Of a stretch of DNA of 64,000 nt, positions 17,892-28,062 are shown in pieces. The notes beneath the pieces were generated by a model. That model ran no database searches. It was not told the DNA's origin and was given only the letters and a program-made list of their open reading frames with translations. This DNA is from JAENVU01 sp963756815. Lineage in GTDB: Bacteria > Actinomycetota > Acidimicrobiia > IMCC26256 > JAENVU01. The stretch's first letter is position 1; every line of letters begins with the position of its first letter. The DNA is taken from the NCBI GenBank assembly GCA_963756815.1, contig CAVWPR010000041.1, positions 62,001 through 126,000 on the forward strand, in the 5' to 3' direction. The position numbers and the translations under genes are program-made.

Positions 17892-20142
17892 ATGACACCG
17901 CACCGCACCCTGGAGCACGCCACCGACCGGGTCGACCTGCCCATCGGCGGGATGTCGTGTGCGTCCTGCGCGGCGCGCGTCGAGAAGGCGATCGCCGGCG
18001 TCCCCGGCGTCGACGACTGCAACGTCAACTTCGCGACCGAGACCGCGACGGTTCGGTACGACGCGCAGCGGGTCGGCCCCGACGCCATGCGCGCCGCGGT
18101 GACCGGCCTCGGCTACACGGCTGCCGCGCCGATGGACCACGGCGCGGCCGGTGCGCACGACCACATGCACCACGACGAGGACCCTCTCGACATCCGGCGG
18201 CGCCTGGTCGTCGCGGTCGTCCTGGGCGTGCCCGTGGTGCTCATCTCGATGGTCCCGGCGCTGATGTTCGACGGGTGGGAATGGGTCGCGGGCGCGCTGG
18301 CGACGCCCGTCGTCTTCTGGTCGGGTTGGCCGTACCACCGCGCGACCTGGTTGAACCTGCGCCACCGCGCGGTCACGATGGACACGCTCGTGACGGTCGG
18401 CACCGTGGCGGCGTGGCTCTGGTCCGTGGTCGCGCTCGGTGTTCCTCGGCGCCGGGTCCGGCGGGTCGTCGGGCATGGCGGAGATGGCGGGGACCGACAC
18501 CGGGACCGGCCCACACGTCTACTTCGAGACCGCGGCCGTGGTCACCGCGCTGCTGCTCCTCGGCAAGTACTTCGAGACCCGCGCCACGCGCCGTTCGTCG
18601 AGCGCGCTGCGCGCGCTGCTCGAGCTCGGCGCCCACACCGCCCGCCTGGAGTCGGGCGAGGACGTGCCGATCGAGGAGCTTCAGTCCGGGCAGCGGTTCG
18701 TGGTCCGACCCGGTGAGAAGATCGCGACGGACGGAGTGGTCGTCGCGGGATCGTCCGCCGTCGACGTGTCGATGCTCACCGGCGAGTCGGTGCCGGTGGA
18801 GGTGGACGTCGGCGACGCGGTGTTCGGCGCCACGGTGAACGCGTCCGGTCGCCTCGTGGTCGAGGCCACGCGCGTGGGCAGCGAGACCGCGCTCGCGCAG
18901 ATCGCGCGCCTCGTGAGCGAGGCCCAGGGATCGAAGGCACCGGTGCAGCGCCTGGCCGACCGCGTGTCGGCGATCTTCGTGCCGATCGTGTTCGCGATCG
19001 CGCTCGTGACGCTCGCCGTCTGGCTCCTCACCGGACACGCGGCCGACGACGCGTTCACCGCTGCGGTCGCCGTCCTCATCATCGCCTGCCCCTGCGCACT
19101 CGGACTCGCGACGCCCACCGCGATCATGGTGGGAACCGGGCGCGGGGCCCAGCTCGGCATCGTCATCAAGGGCGGCGAGGTGCTCGAGGCGACGCGGCGC
19201 GTCGACGTCGCCGTGCTCGACAAGACCGGCACCGTCACGACCGGCCGGATGACGCTCGTGGGTACGGAGGTCGCGCCGGGCGTCGATGCCGCCGCGCTCG
19301 GCCGAATCGTCGCGTCCGCCGAGGACGCGTCGGAGCATCCCATCGCCCGGGCCGTCGTGGCGGGGCTGCGCGCCGACGGCGCCCGGCCGGTCGCGCCGAC
19401 CTCCTTCACCAACGAGGCAGGACTCGGCGTCGAGGCCGTGGTGGAGGGTGAGACGATCAGGGTCGGCCGGGCCACGTTCGTGGGCACGGTGCCCGACCCG
19501 GTCGACGCGGCCGCGCGCGCCGCGGCCGAGCAGGGCCGTACGCCCGTGTTCGCCGGCCGCAACGGCGCGGTCGAGGCCGTCTACCTCGTGGCCGACACTC
19601 CCAAGCCGGGCGCCGACGCCGCGATCGCCGCCCTGCACGGACTCGGAGTCGAGACCGTGATGGTGACCGGCGACCGGACCGAGACGGCGCGCGCGGTGGC
19701 CGACGCGGTCGGCATCGACCGCGTCGTTGCCGAGGTGCTGCCCCAGGAGAAGGTGGACGTGGTGGTCGCGCTCCAGGCCGAGGGCCGGACGGTCGCGGTC
19801 GTCGGGGACGGCGTGAACGATGCCCCCGCGCTCGCGCAGGCCGACCTCGGCATCGCGATCGGCACGGGCACCGACGTCGCGATCGAGGCGAGCGACCTCA
19901 CGCTCGTCTCCGGCGACCTCCGCGGCGCCGCCGATGCGATCGCGCTCTCCCGCGCGACGCTCCGCACCATCCGCGGCAACCTGTTCTGGGCGTTCGCCTA
20001 CAACGTGGCCGCGATCCCGCTCGCCGCGTTCGGGTTGCTCAACCCTGTGATCGCCGCGGGTGCGATGGGCTTCTCGTCGGTGTTCGTCGTGACGAACTCA
20101 CTGCGGCTGCGCCGGTTCCGCGGTGCCCGCACGCCGGCCTGA
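17892..20142 (+). CDS. copA: Copper-translocating P1B-type ATPase, one frameshift
   Basis: This is a Cu(I) efflux pump. Corrected for one extra base near 18438 it has 749 residues. An N-terminal heavy-metal domain carries GMSCASC (Cys23, Cys26). A His-rich linker (HDHMHHDED) follows, then the membrane core with the CPC ion site (IIACPCALGLATP), the actuator TGES (MLTGESVPV), the phosphorylated DKTGT (VLDKTGTVTTG), the HP motif (SEHPIARA) and the hinge GDGVNDAPAL. The ATG at 17892 has an excellent Shine-Dalgarno (AGGAGG). The frame changes from VVAL to FLGAGSGG at the break. Given the intact operator and motifs, an assembly insertion is more likely than decay. Confidence 0.93.
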
Positions 20143-20144
20143 AC

Positions 20145-20633
20145 TCAGCCGGCGAGGAAGGACTCGAGGAGCGTCGTCTGCGCCGCGGCGTTCTCCTCGA
20201 GGCCGCCGACGATCGCTCGCTCGACCTTGCCCCCGACGAGCGGCATCTTGACCTTGAGGTCGCCGGTGAGCGTACGGCGGGCACCGTCACCGACGGCGAC
20301 GATCACCGCGTCGTAGCGACCGGCGAGCAGGCCGCCGTAGTTGTCGGGACGGATCTCGCACTCGGTCCGGTGCGCGACGAGGTCGCACACCGAGCGTTCG
20401 ACCCACGTGAGCTTCTTCGGGTCCACGACGCGGGTCACCGCCGATGACAGCTCGGCCTGGAAGAGGTAGCGCACGTCCTGGCGCACCACGTCGCCGTCGC
20501 GCTCCTGGGTGAGCACCTCGGCCGATCCGAGCTTGGGCAGCTCCACCATCCGCACGAGGAACGCCGGGTCGACGAGCGCGGCGTCGAGCGCCTCGGGGGT
20601 CGCGGCCAGCTCCTGGACGATCTCGAACCTCAC
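20145..20633 (-). CDS. DUF2505 family protein (SRPBCC-like fold)
   Basis: This 162-residue protein begins RFEIVQELAATPEALDAALVD and contains RMVELPKLGSAEVL, VRQDVRYLFQAEL, PKKLTWVERSVCDL and a C-terminal GGLEENAAAQTTLLESFL. This matches the DUF2505 group of START/SRPBCC-like proteins, which are presumed to bind a hydrophobic ligand or antagonise a partner; no function is proven. The GTG at 20633 has purine-rich sequence upstream. Its GTGA overlaps the stop of a possible 14-codon frame starting at the ATG at 20674, and that ATG overlaps the NRAMP stop. So the gene looks coupled to the metal transporter upstream. Confidence 0.75.
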   Translation of the reverse strand: MRFEIVQELAATPEALDAALVDPAFLVRMVELPKLGSAEVLTQERDGDVVRQDVRYLFQAELSSAVTRVVDPKKLTWVERSVCDLVAHRTECEIRPDNYGGLLAGRYDAVIVAVGDGARRTLTGDLKVKMPLVGGKVERAIVGGLEENAAAQTTLLESFLAG

Positions 20634-20670
20634 GCGCTCCCGCTCCCGTCGTCGCCGTGCCCGGTGGTCC

Positions 20671-21962
20671 TCATGGCCACAGAAGGTAGGCAATCGGGAG
20701 CAGCGCGCCGCCGATGGCGGTCAGGAGCAGCAGGCTCGACGACAGCCGGCCGCTCCGCCGGTCGCCCAGCACCTCCCTGCGCCGGGCGAGCAGCAGCATC
20801 ACGAGAACGAGCGGGGCGCGGTGATGCCGTTGAGGACGGCGGCGTAGAACAGGCCGCGAATGGGGTCGAGACCGAGCACGTCGAGGCCGAGGCCGAGCAC
20901 CATCGAGCCCGCGATCACGAGGTAGAAGCCGCGGGCCTCCCGGAAGTGTCGTGAGAGCCCCTCCGGTCGACCGATCGCCTCGGCGATGGCGTAGCCGGTC
21001 GATCCCGCGAGCACGGGCACCGCCAGCAGGCCGAGGCCGACGATGCCGATCGTGAAGAGGAGCTTGGCGCCCGACCCGGCGAGCGGCTCGAGCGCGCGCG
21101 CGGCCTGATCGGCCGTCCCGATGGTGGTGATGCCGTGAACGTGCAGCGTGAACGCGGTCGAGACGCAGATCGCTGTCGCGACGAGCACGGCCGAGAACAT
21201 CCCGCCGATCACGTCCACGCGCATCGCGGTGAGGTGCGCGCCGGTCAGTGCGGTGTGCTCGGCTCGGTGCTCCTCGGCCTCTTCGACCTCCTCCGACGCC
21301 TGCCAGAAGAACAGGTACGGCGTCACCGTCGTCCCGAAGACGGCGAGGAGGGCGGCGATCCCGCCGCGCCCTCCCGGGATGGACGGGGTGACCAGACCTC
21401 TCGCGACCGCGGCCCAGTCGACGTCGATCGTGAAGACGACGACGAGGTACGCGCCGAGCGAGATCGCGAGGATGCGCAGGACCTTCGCGTAGCGGTGATA
21501 CGGGATTGCGAGCTCGAGCGCCACCATGCCCACGGCGAGGGCCACGGTCCCGACCCCGAGCGGCACCGGGATCACGAGGCGCAGTGCGGCTCCCATCGCC
21601 GCGAGGTCCGCCGCGATGTTGAAGGTGTTCGCGATCGCGACCAGCGCGACGCACACGAGCAGGGTCCGGCGCCCGAGGTGCCGCCGGATCAAGGTCGACA
21701 GGCCCACCCCGGTACCGAGTCCGAGCCGGGCCGCGGTCTCCTGCACCGCCGCCGCCATCACGCCGACGACCGGCATCGACCACAGGAGCGCGACCCCGTA
21801 GGCGGCGCCGACCTGGGAGTAGGTCCCGATGCCGGACGGATCGTCGTCGGCGGCGCCGGTGACGATGCCCGGCCCGAGCCGCTTGAAGTAGCCGTGGCCG
21901 CGCAGGCGGCGCCGGTGCGGGTGATGGCGGCGGCGGGACGGATTCTCCGTTCCCGGGCTCAC
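20671..21962 (-). CDS. NRAMP-family divalent metal transporter, one frameshift
   Basis: This is a proton-coupled divalent metal importer of the NRAMP family, about 430 residues when corrected. The first helix carries the metal-binding DPSG motif (GAADDDPSGIGTYSQVGAAY). It is followed by AIANTFNIAADLAAMGAAL, FGTTVTPYLFFWQASEEVEE (the conserved inter-helix region), and VPVLAGSTGYAIAEAIGRPEG. The classic helix-6 signature is partly diverged, so Mn, Fe or Mg selectivity is unclear. The frame breaks near 20816 in a C-rich run; adding one base gives NGITAPPLVLVMLLLARRR and a normal C-terminus ending LLWP. The GTG at 21962 is divergent from metF across 32 nt. Confidence 0.85.
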
Positions 21963-21994
21963 GGCGTCGGAGTCTCGCGTACCCTTCCGCCACC

Positions 21995-22855
21995 ATGAAG
22001 ATCACCGAGATCCTCGCGGCCGGGCCGTCGTACAGCTTCGAGTTCTTCCCGCCGAAGACCCCGGAGGCCGCCGAGAGCCTGGCGTCGGCGCTCGCGGACC
22101 TCGAGCCCCTCGCGCCCTCCTTCGCGTCCGTCACCTACGGCGCCGGCGGCGGCACCCGGGAGATGACCCACGAGATCGTCACTCGACTCCACCGTGAGTC
22201 GAGCGTCACGGCCATGGCGCACCTCACGTGCGTGTGCCACACGCGCGCCGAGCTCGTCGACATCGTCGGTCGCTACCGCGACGCGGGGATCGAGAACATC
22301 CTGGCGCTCGGGGGCGATCCGCCGAAGAACCAGGACCTACCGCCCGGCGAGCTCGACCATGCGATCGATCTCGTCCGGCTGGTACGCGGCGAGGGCGACT
22401 TCGCGGTCGGGGTGGCCGCGTTCCCCGAGCCGCACCCGAAGGCGGCGAGCCTGGCCGACGACCGCGTGCGCACCGCCGAGAAGCTCGCCGAGGCCGACTT
22501 CGCGATCACGCAGTTCTTCTTCGACGCGCGCCACTACTTCGACCTCGTGACCACGTTGCGCGACCTCGGGGTCGACAAGCCGGTGATCCCGGGCATCATG
22601 CCCGCGACCGCGATCTCGAGCATCAAGCGGATGACGGAGCTGCAGGGCTCGGAGTTCCCTGCGTGGCTCGCAGAGAAGCTCTACGCGGTGCAGGACGATC
22701 CGGACGCGGTGTTCCGGATCGGCGTCGAGGAGGCCACGAAGCTCTCGCGCGAGCTGCTCGACGGCGGCGCACCGGGCCTGCATTTCATCACGCTGAACCG
22801 ATCGCGGGCCACGCAGATGATCTACGCCGACCTCGGGCTCACGCCGGCGAGCTGA
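21995..22855 (+). CDS. metF: Methylenetetrahydrofolate reductase
   Basis: MetF reduces 5,10-methylene-THF to 5-methyl-THF using FAD, supplying the methyl group for methionine. The 286-residue length fits bacterial MetF. Conserved blocks are YSFEFFPPKTPEA (catalytic Glu), FASVTYGAGGGTREMTHEI, MAHLTCVCHTRAEL, NILALGGDPP, DFAITQFFFDARHYF and PVIPGIMPATAISSIKRM. The ATG at 21995 follows a TACCCT box with a 9-nt gap. metX and metY elsewhere in the window serve the same pathway. The 3' end overlaps the converging GGDEF-EAL gene by 17 nt. Confidence 0.95.
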   Translation: MKITEILAAGPSYSFEFFPPKTPEAAESLASALADLEPLAPSFASVTYGAGGGTREMTHEIVTRLHRESSVTAMAHLTCVCHTRAELVDIVGRYRDAGIENILALGGDPPKNQDLPPGELDHAIDLVRLVRGEGDFAVGVAAFPEPHPKAASLADDRVRTAEKLAEADFAITQFFFDARHYFDLVTTLRDLGVDKPVIPGIMPATAISSIKRMTELQGSEFPAWLAEKLYAVQDDPDAVFRIGVEEATKLSRELLDGGAPGLHFITLNRSRATQMIYADLGLTPAS

Positions 22856-24821
22856 CCGTCGCGTCCACCGGTGCCCGCCGGGTGCGGAACCAGGCCTCGA
22901 AGGTCTCGGCCGGCGCCGGCCGGGCGATGGCGTAGCCCTGGGCGGTGTCGCAGCCGATCTCGGCGAGCAGCGCGAGCGTCGCGTCGTCCTCGACGCCCTC
23001 GGCGACGACGGTCATGCCGAGCCCGTGACCGAGCGACACGACGGCGCGGACGACGGCGTCGCCGTCGGCGCCGCGCGTCATGTGCGCGACGAACTCCCGG
23101 TCGATCTTCAGCTCGCTGATCGGGAGGTGGTCGAGGTGCGCGAGCGACGTGTAACCGACGCCGAAGTCGTCGATGGCCACGCCCATGCCGCGCTCCGCGA
23201 GCCGTCGGAGCGTGGCCGCGGCGCGTTCGGGGTCCGAGATGACCGCCGTCTCGGTGATCTCGATCGTGATGAGGTCGCTGGTCACGTCGTGACGCTGCAG
23301 GGCGGCCAGCATGCGGTCCGCGAACTCGTGGTCGCGCAGGCAGCGAGCCGAGATGTTCACTGCGATCGGCAGGGCCATCCCTTCCGACCGCCACGACGCG
23401 GCCTGGGCGCACGCCCGATCCACGACCCAGTCGGTGAGGCCGATGATCAGCTCGGTGGACTCGGCGGCGGGCACGAACGCGCCCGGGGGGAGCAGGCCGC
23501 GCGTGGGGTGCTGCCAGCGGACGAGCGCTTCGACGCTCGTGACCGCGCCGTCGGCGGCACCGACCTTCGGCTGGTAGTGCAACACGAGCTGCCCGTCGTC
23601 GATCGCGTGACGCAGCTCGGCCACGAGCGTGAGCCGGTCGGCGTCGAAGCCCTCCTGGCCGGCGTCGTACGTGAGGACCGGCGCGTTGGCCTGCTTCGCG
23701 GCCCGGCAGGCGACACCGGCGCGCCGGAGGAGCTCGGCGGCACCGACGGCGACGTCACCATCGACGCGACCGACCGTGATCTCGGCGGTCAACGTGACGC
23801 CGTCGAGCTCGAGCTCGGCGAGGAGCGCGCCACGGATCGCGTCGAGCACCGCGGTCATGGAGGGCTCGGCGTCGGCATCCCGCGCGATCGCGAACTGGTC
23901 GGCACCGATGCGCGCGGTGCTGCCGGTGTCGCCGACCGCGCCGTCGACGATCCCCGCGACGTGTCGCAGGAAGCGGTCGCCGTTCGCGTGCCCCAGGACC
24001 TCGTTGATCTGCGTGAACGCGTCGATGTCGATGATGGCGACGGTCGTGGTGCGTCCGGGGTCCGCGCGATCGAGACGGGCCTGGACGTCCTCGACGATCG
24101 CGAAGCGGTTGGCCATCCGGGTGAGCGGATCGCGGCGCGCGAGGAAGCGGTTGTCGGCGTTGGAGCGACGCAGCCGGCGGGTGACCGACCACGTGATCAG
24201 CCCGAGCACGAGCCACACCCCGAGCAGGCCGAGCAGGACGATCCAACGGATCTGGGAGTAGGAGCGGTCGATGCCGGCGGCGATCGGAGCGTACGGCACG
24301 TAGACCTCGACCGCGCCGACGGCGGCGCCGCCGTTGCCGGCGAAGACCGGGGTGTAGACCTCGATGGCGCTCGGGCCCTCGGCGGAGCCGGCGTCCACCT
24401 GGTCGGCGCCGACCCGCGTGAGGAGCACGACCTTCTCGCCCTTGATCGCGTCGACCACCTCGTCGTCGGGCGCGCCCACCACGCCCTGTGCCGTGTGGCG
24501 CGGGTCGAAGGCCACGCGCCCGGAGCGGTCGCGGACCCGGATGACGAGGACGTCGCCGCTCTGGAGCAGCGGCTGACTCACGCGCACGAGCGCGGTGCGC
24601 TCCTCGGGCGTGGGGCCGTCGGACAGCGTGTCCCCGCTCAGCACCGGCCCGATCGCCGAGTGGGAGATGGCCCGCGCCGTGGCGTAGCCCTGGTTCAGGC
24701 CCTGCTGCTCGAGGTCGGAGCGGATCGAGCGCGTGATCACCACGCCCAACACCAGGATCGGGACGAGGGTCACGACGACATAGAACGCGAAGAGCCGGAG
24801 GCCCGCACGCTTTCCGTTCAC
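22839..24821 (-). CDS. Membrane GGDEF-EAL protein, probable c-di-GMP phosphodiesterase
   Basis: This 660-residue protein has a membrane helix at residues 9-30, an extracytoplasmic sensor region (about 30-195), a second helix (IVLLGLLGVWLVLGLITWSV), then GGDEF and EAL domains. The cyclase signature is degenerate: RIGADQF stands where GGDEF should be, so cyclase activity is unlikely. The EAL domain keeps the phosphodiesterase residues: EALVRWQHP, VNISARCL, ITIEITETAV, AIDDFGVGYTSLAHL, LKIDREFV and VVAEGVE. The expected role is hydrolysis of c-di-GMP in response to an external signal, possibly with the GGDEF part as a GTP sensor. The GTG at 24821 is the only start that keeps helix 1. Confidence 0.92.
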   Translation of the reverse strand: MNGKRAGLRLFAFYVVVTLVPILVLGVVITRSIRSDLEQQGLNQGYATARAISHSAIGPVLSGDTLSDGPTPEERTALVRVSQPLLQSGDVLVIRVRDRSGRVAFDPRHTAQGVVGAPDDEVVDAIKGEKVVLLTRVGADQVDAGSAEGPSAIEVYTPVFAGNGGAAVGAVEVYVPYAPIAAGIDRSYSQIRWIVLLGLLGVWLVLGLITWSVTRRLRRSNADNRFLARRDPLTRMANRFAIVEDVQARLDRADPGRTTTVAIIDIDAFTQINEVLGHANGDRFLRHVAGIVDGAVGDTGSTARIGADQFAIARDADAEPSMTAVLDAIRGALLAELELDGVTLTAEITVGRVDGDVAVGAAELLRRAGVACRAAKQANAPVLTYDAGQEGFDADRLTLVAELRHAIDDGQLVLHYQPKVGAADGAVTSVEALVRWQHPTRGLLPPGAFVPAAESTELIIGLTDWVVDRACAQAASWRSEGMALPIAVNISARCLRDHEFADRMLAALQRHDVTSDLITIEITETAVISDPERAAATLRRLAERGMGVAIDDFGVGYTSLAHLDHLPISELKIDREFVAHMTRGADGDAVVRAVVSLGHGLGMTVVAEGVEDDATLALLAEIGCDTAQGYAIARPAPAETFEAWFRTRRAPVDATVSSPA

Positions 24822-24995
24822 CCCGGGGCTATCGACGGCCGCGTGGGGCTCCTTGATCGGTGCCGCGCGAGATTTCTCGAACTTTCTCGGGGCTCCGCAG
24901 CGGCCACGACGGTGGTACCGGTCCGTCGCCCCACGATGGATCTCGAGTGCTCCACCCGCCGTCCACGTCCTGGGACGTCGTCGGGTCGTTCCTCG

Positions 24996-27806
24996 TCAGA
25001 GTCGCTTCGGCGTCGGGTGGGGCCGCCCCGCGAGGCAGACGGGTGCCCGTCTCCGGACTCGGGTCGCGCCCGCGAGGAGCAGCCCCAGCACGAGGAGAAC
25101 CGTCCCGAAGCGCGCCAGGGGGACCGTGGACGCCGCGCCGGTGAAGGCGAAGCCCCCGGCGTCGGTCGCGTTGCTCGCAGTCTCCCCGGTCGTCTTCGCG
25201 GTCGCGGCCGGCACCGTCGCCGCGCCCGACACCACCGACGTGGCGACGACCGTGCCGCCGACCGCGCCGAGGACCTGACAGGTGTAGGGCGTGCCGGTGA
25301 GGAGTCCGGTGACGACGACCGGCGAGCCCGATCCGCTCGCCCGTGCCGATTGCCCACCACCGACCGGCGTGCACGTCACGGTGTAGGCGATCGCGTCGGC
25401 CTGCACCTGCGCCTGCACCGTTCCCGGGACCGACCCCGCCGCCTGGGCGGTGAGATGGCCGACGCGGTTGATGTCGGGCGGTGTGAACGCGACGGTCAGC
25501 GTGTTCGGCCCGGGACGCACCGACGTGATGCCGATCGCGTCGCAGCCGAAGCACGTGTCGTAACCCGACCGTGCCTGGCCCGGCGCGACCGTCACGAGAT
25601 CCGCGCCCTGGGCGATCGGATCCGGTCCACCGTTGGCGCTGCCGCTGATGTCGAGCGGCACGCCGCGCCACCAGGTCGCCTGGTAGCTCACGCCGCTCAC
25701 GTCGGGATCGGCCACGGTCGGACTCGGGTCGCCGCCTGGACACCCGAGGAACGCGAGCGCGTACGTACCCGACGGGACGTCCGGGATCGTGTACGAGCCG
25801 TCGGGCTGCACCAGCCCGACGATCGCGAACTGCGTCGGGAGGTAGGCGATGACGCACGAGGTGGTCATACCGGTACCGCGCGCGGTCAGCACCCGACCGG
25901 AGATCGAGCCGGCGGATCCCGGTACGAGCACCGCGTCGATTCCGGTGACCACCTGACTCTCGGCGACGTTGACGAGATCGGCGGACGCCGCGCCCGACTT
26001 CCCGCTCCACCACTGCCCGGCGTAGGTCGGCGGCTGGTTGCAGTCGACGAACTGCACTCGGTACGCGCCGGGCTTGGCGAGCACGATCGAGTAGTGCCCG
26101 CTCGAGTCGGTGCCGGCGAGCCCGCCGACGAAGGAGTCGGTCGTCGCCTGCGCGCAGATGCCCGAGAGCGGGTGCCCGCCTCCGTCGGTCACGGTCCCGG
26201 TGATCGCCCCGGCGGCGGCGAGACGGGCGTCGATGCCCGTCTGGGTCGCGCCCGGCGCGAGCGTGACCACGACGGCGTGGTCCGGGTCGGGCCGGTCGTT
26301 CCACCATTGCTCGACGTAGGGCCCGACGGTGTTGCAGTCACGAAAGTCGACCTTGACCCCCCGGGCCGGAAGGCCACCGATCGTGTAGGAGCCGTCGGGA
26401 GCTGTCGAGGCCCCCCCAACCCAGTCGACGCCCTGCGCCGTGTCGATGTTCGCGGTGACGCAGATGTTGCCGACCGGTTGACCGTCGGGCCCGGTCACGA
26501 GTCCGGAGACGCCCGCACCCGTCGCGAGGCTCGCGTCGATGCCGCTGTGGACCGGGCCGTCGCCCGGACCGATGGTGAGGATGTCGGCCGTGTTCCACGA
26601 GGGCTCGTCGTTCCAGTACTCACCGGCGAAGGCCGCCGTGCCCTGGAACTGGACGCGGTAGTTGCCGGGCGGAAGCGCGTTGGTCGTGTACTGGCCGGCG
26701 CCGTCGGTCTGGGCCCACCCGGACGCGCCGGACCCGGTCGGGTTCACGTTGACGGACACGTTCGGGATCGGGTCACCGTTCGAGTCGGTGACGGTCCCGC
26801 TGACCGACGTCCCGGCGCCCAGCGTCGCATCGACGCCCGACCGGATCTCCTCGGGCGCGAGCACGACGGGCGTGGAGCTGTTGAAGTCCGACCGACCGCT
26901 GTACCACTGGTCGACGTGGGGGCCGGCTCCACAGTCGCGGAAGTGCACCCGGACGTCACCCGGTGACAGGCCGGTCAGCGTGTACGTCCCGTCGGGCCCG
27001 GTGGTCGTTCCTCCGATGCCGTCCCATCCGTTGCCGGTGGGCACGTTCGCGTCCACGCAGATCCCCGCGAGTCCGCTCCCGTCGGTGCCGGTCACGGTGC
27101 CCTCGACCGTTGCGGACGATGACAGCTGCGCGTCGATGCCGGATCGCACGGGACCGTCGGCAACGGAGAGCGTCAGCGGATCCGCGGTGTTCCACGAGCG
27201 CTGGTCGTTCCAGAACTGCGTCGCGTGACTCGCGTCCGAGGGGGAGAACTGCACGCGGTAGCTCCCCGACGGGACAGGGGTGGTCGAATACGAGCCGTCG
27301 ACGCCGGTCTGTGCCCACCCCGACGAGCCTGACCCGGTCGGGTTCACGTTCACGTTCACATCGGCGAGGGGTGCGCCGTCGCCGTCGGTCACCGTGCCCT
27401 GTACGACGACGCCGGGATCGAGCGTCACGGTCGACAGCGTCGTGTCGACGAGGTCGACGACCGTCACCGTGTTCGCGTCGGACTGGTCGGTGTGGCCGAG
27501 GTACCACTGCGACACGTAGCGCGGGCTCGGATTGCAGTCCGAGTACTGCAGGCGGTAGGCGCCGGCGGCGAGCCCGTCCAGCTGGTACGCGCCGGTCGCG
27601 TCGGTCTGGACACCCGGCCCGCCGTCGACGTTGACGCAGATCCCCGAAATCGGGTCGCCGGCCCCGTCGACGACGACACCGGAGAGTGATCCGCCGGAAG
27701 CTGCGCCGGCCGCCGATGCCGAGAGCGACACGACCATGACGGTTGCCGCGACGGTGCCGACGGCCGCAGCCCGGCGGAGTCGCGAGCATCGGGAGCGACT
27801 GCGCAT
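24996..27806 (-). CDS. Large secreted repeat protein with sortase-type C-terminal signal
   Basis: This protein of about 936 residues begins with a signal peptide (RSRCSRLRR, then AAAVGTVAATVMVVSLSASA). It has about seven 90-100-residue carboxypeptidase-regulatory-like beta-sandwich repeats, each opening with GxVTDxxGxPLxxI-type strands, then YRVQFxDC, a QWWxxRxD-type segment and GIDAxL. A fibronectin III-like domain follows (NTLTVAFTPPDINRVGHL). The C-terminus, GGFAFTG, a hydrophobic stretch (FGTVLLVLGLLLAG) and RVRRR, resembles the LAxTG-type sorting signal used by class E sortases in actinobacteria. Repeated paired Cys may form disulfides. The ATG at 27806 has a GAAGAGAAG Shine-Dalgarno. 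Probably wall-anchored adhesin or scaffold; no enzyme motif. Confidence 0.85.
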   Translation of the reverse strand: MRSRSRCSRLRRAAAVGTVAATVMVVSLSASAAGAASGGSLSGVVVDGAGDPISGICVNVDGGPGVQTDATGAYQLDGLAAGAYRLQYSDCNPSPRYVSQWYLGHTDQSDANTVTVVDLVDTTLSTVTLDPGVVVQGTVTDGDGAPLADVNVNVNPTGSGSSGWAQTGVDGSYSTTPVPSGSYRVQFSPSDASHATQFWNDQRSWNTADPLTLSVADGPVRSGIDAQLSSSATVEGTVTGTDGSGLAGICVDANVPTGNGWDGIGGTTTGPDGTYTLTGLSPGDVRVHFRDCGAGPHVDQWYSGRSDFNSSTPVVLAPEEIRSGVDATLGAGTSVSGTVTDSNGDPIPNVSVNVNPTGSGASGWAQTDGAGQYTTNALPPGNYRVQFQGTAAFAGEYWNDEPSWNTADILTIGPGDGPVHSGIDASLATGAGVSGLVTGPDGQPVGNICVTANIDTAQGVDWVGGASTAPDGSYTIGGLPARGVKVDFRDCNTVGPYVEQWWNDRPDPDHAVVVTLAPGATQTGIDARLAAAGAITGTVTDGGGHPLSGICAQATTDSFVGGLAGTDSSGHYSIVLAKPGAYRVQFVDCNQPPTYAGQWWSGKSGAASADLVNVAESQVVTGIDAVLVPGSAGSISGRVLTARGTGMTTSCVIAYLPTQFAIVGLVQPDGSYTIPDVPSGTYALAFLGCPGGDPSPTVADPDVSGVSYQATWWRGVPLDISGSANGGPDPIAQGADLVTVAPGQARSGYDTCFGCDAIGITSVRPGPNTLTVAFTPPDINRVGHLTAQAAGSVPGTVQAQVQADAIAYTVTCTPVGGGQSARASGSGSPVVVTGLLTGTPYTCQVLGAVGGTVVATSVVSGAATVPAATAKTTGETASNATDAGGFAFTGAASTVPLARFGTVLLVLGLLLAGATRVRRRAPVCLAGRPHPTPKRL

Positions 27807-28022
27807 CGACTTCTCTTCGGAAGGTGCGGACACCGCCTTGAGGTCGCGGGCCGCGCACACCCGCGAGCAGCCGCCATCCGCACCCTTCGGTCGTCGCGGA
27901 CAGCGTGTTCGGGCAGTCGGCGTCCGAGCCCGGCCGACACGGGTCGTTCCGGCTGCCCCTCGAAGGCCACCACGGGTACGGCGACGGAGTCGCTCGAGGC
28001 GAGTCGGGAGCGGGGGGCCGAT

Positions 28023-28049
28023 CAGGGACCGGACACGGTCCGGCCCCTG
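28023..28049 (-). terminator. Hairpin terminator downstream of tRNA-Ser(CGA)
   Basis: A 12-bp stem with one G-T pair around a 3-nt loop lies 14 nt after the tRNA 3' end on the same strand. It is the strongest hairpin seen in a spacer here. No U-tract follows. Confidence 0.6.
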
Positions 28050-28062
28050 ACCTGCGGTTCCT

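Noticed and set aside
23025..26966. Very long plus-strand open frame (about 1,300 codons) across the GGDEF-EAL and surface-protein genes
   Set aside because: It is antisense to two clear minus-strand genes, has Arg/Asp/Gly-skewed composition and no domain; long shadow frames are expected at this GC content.
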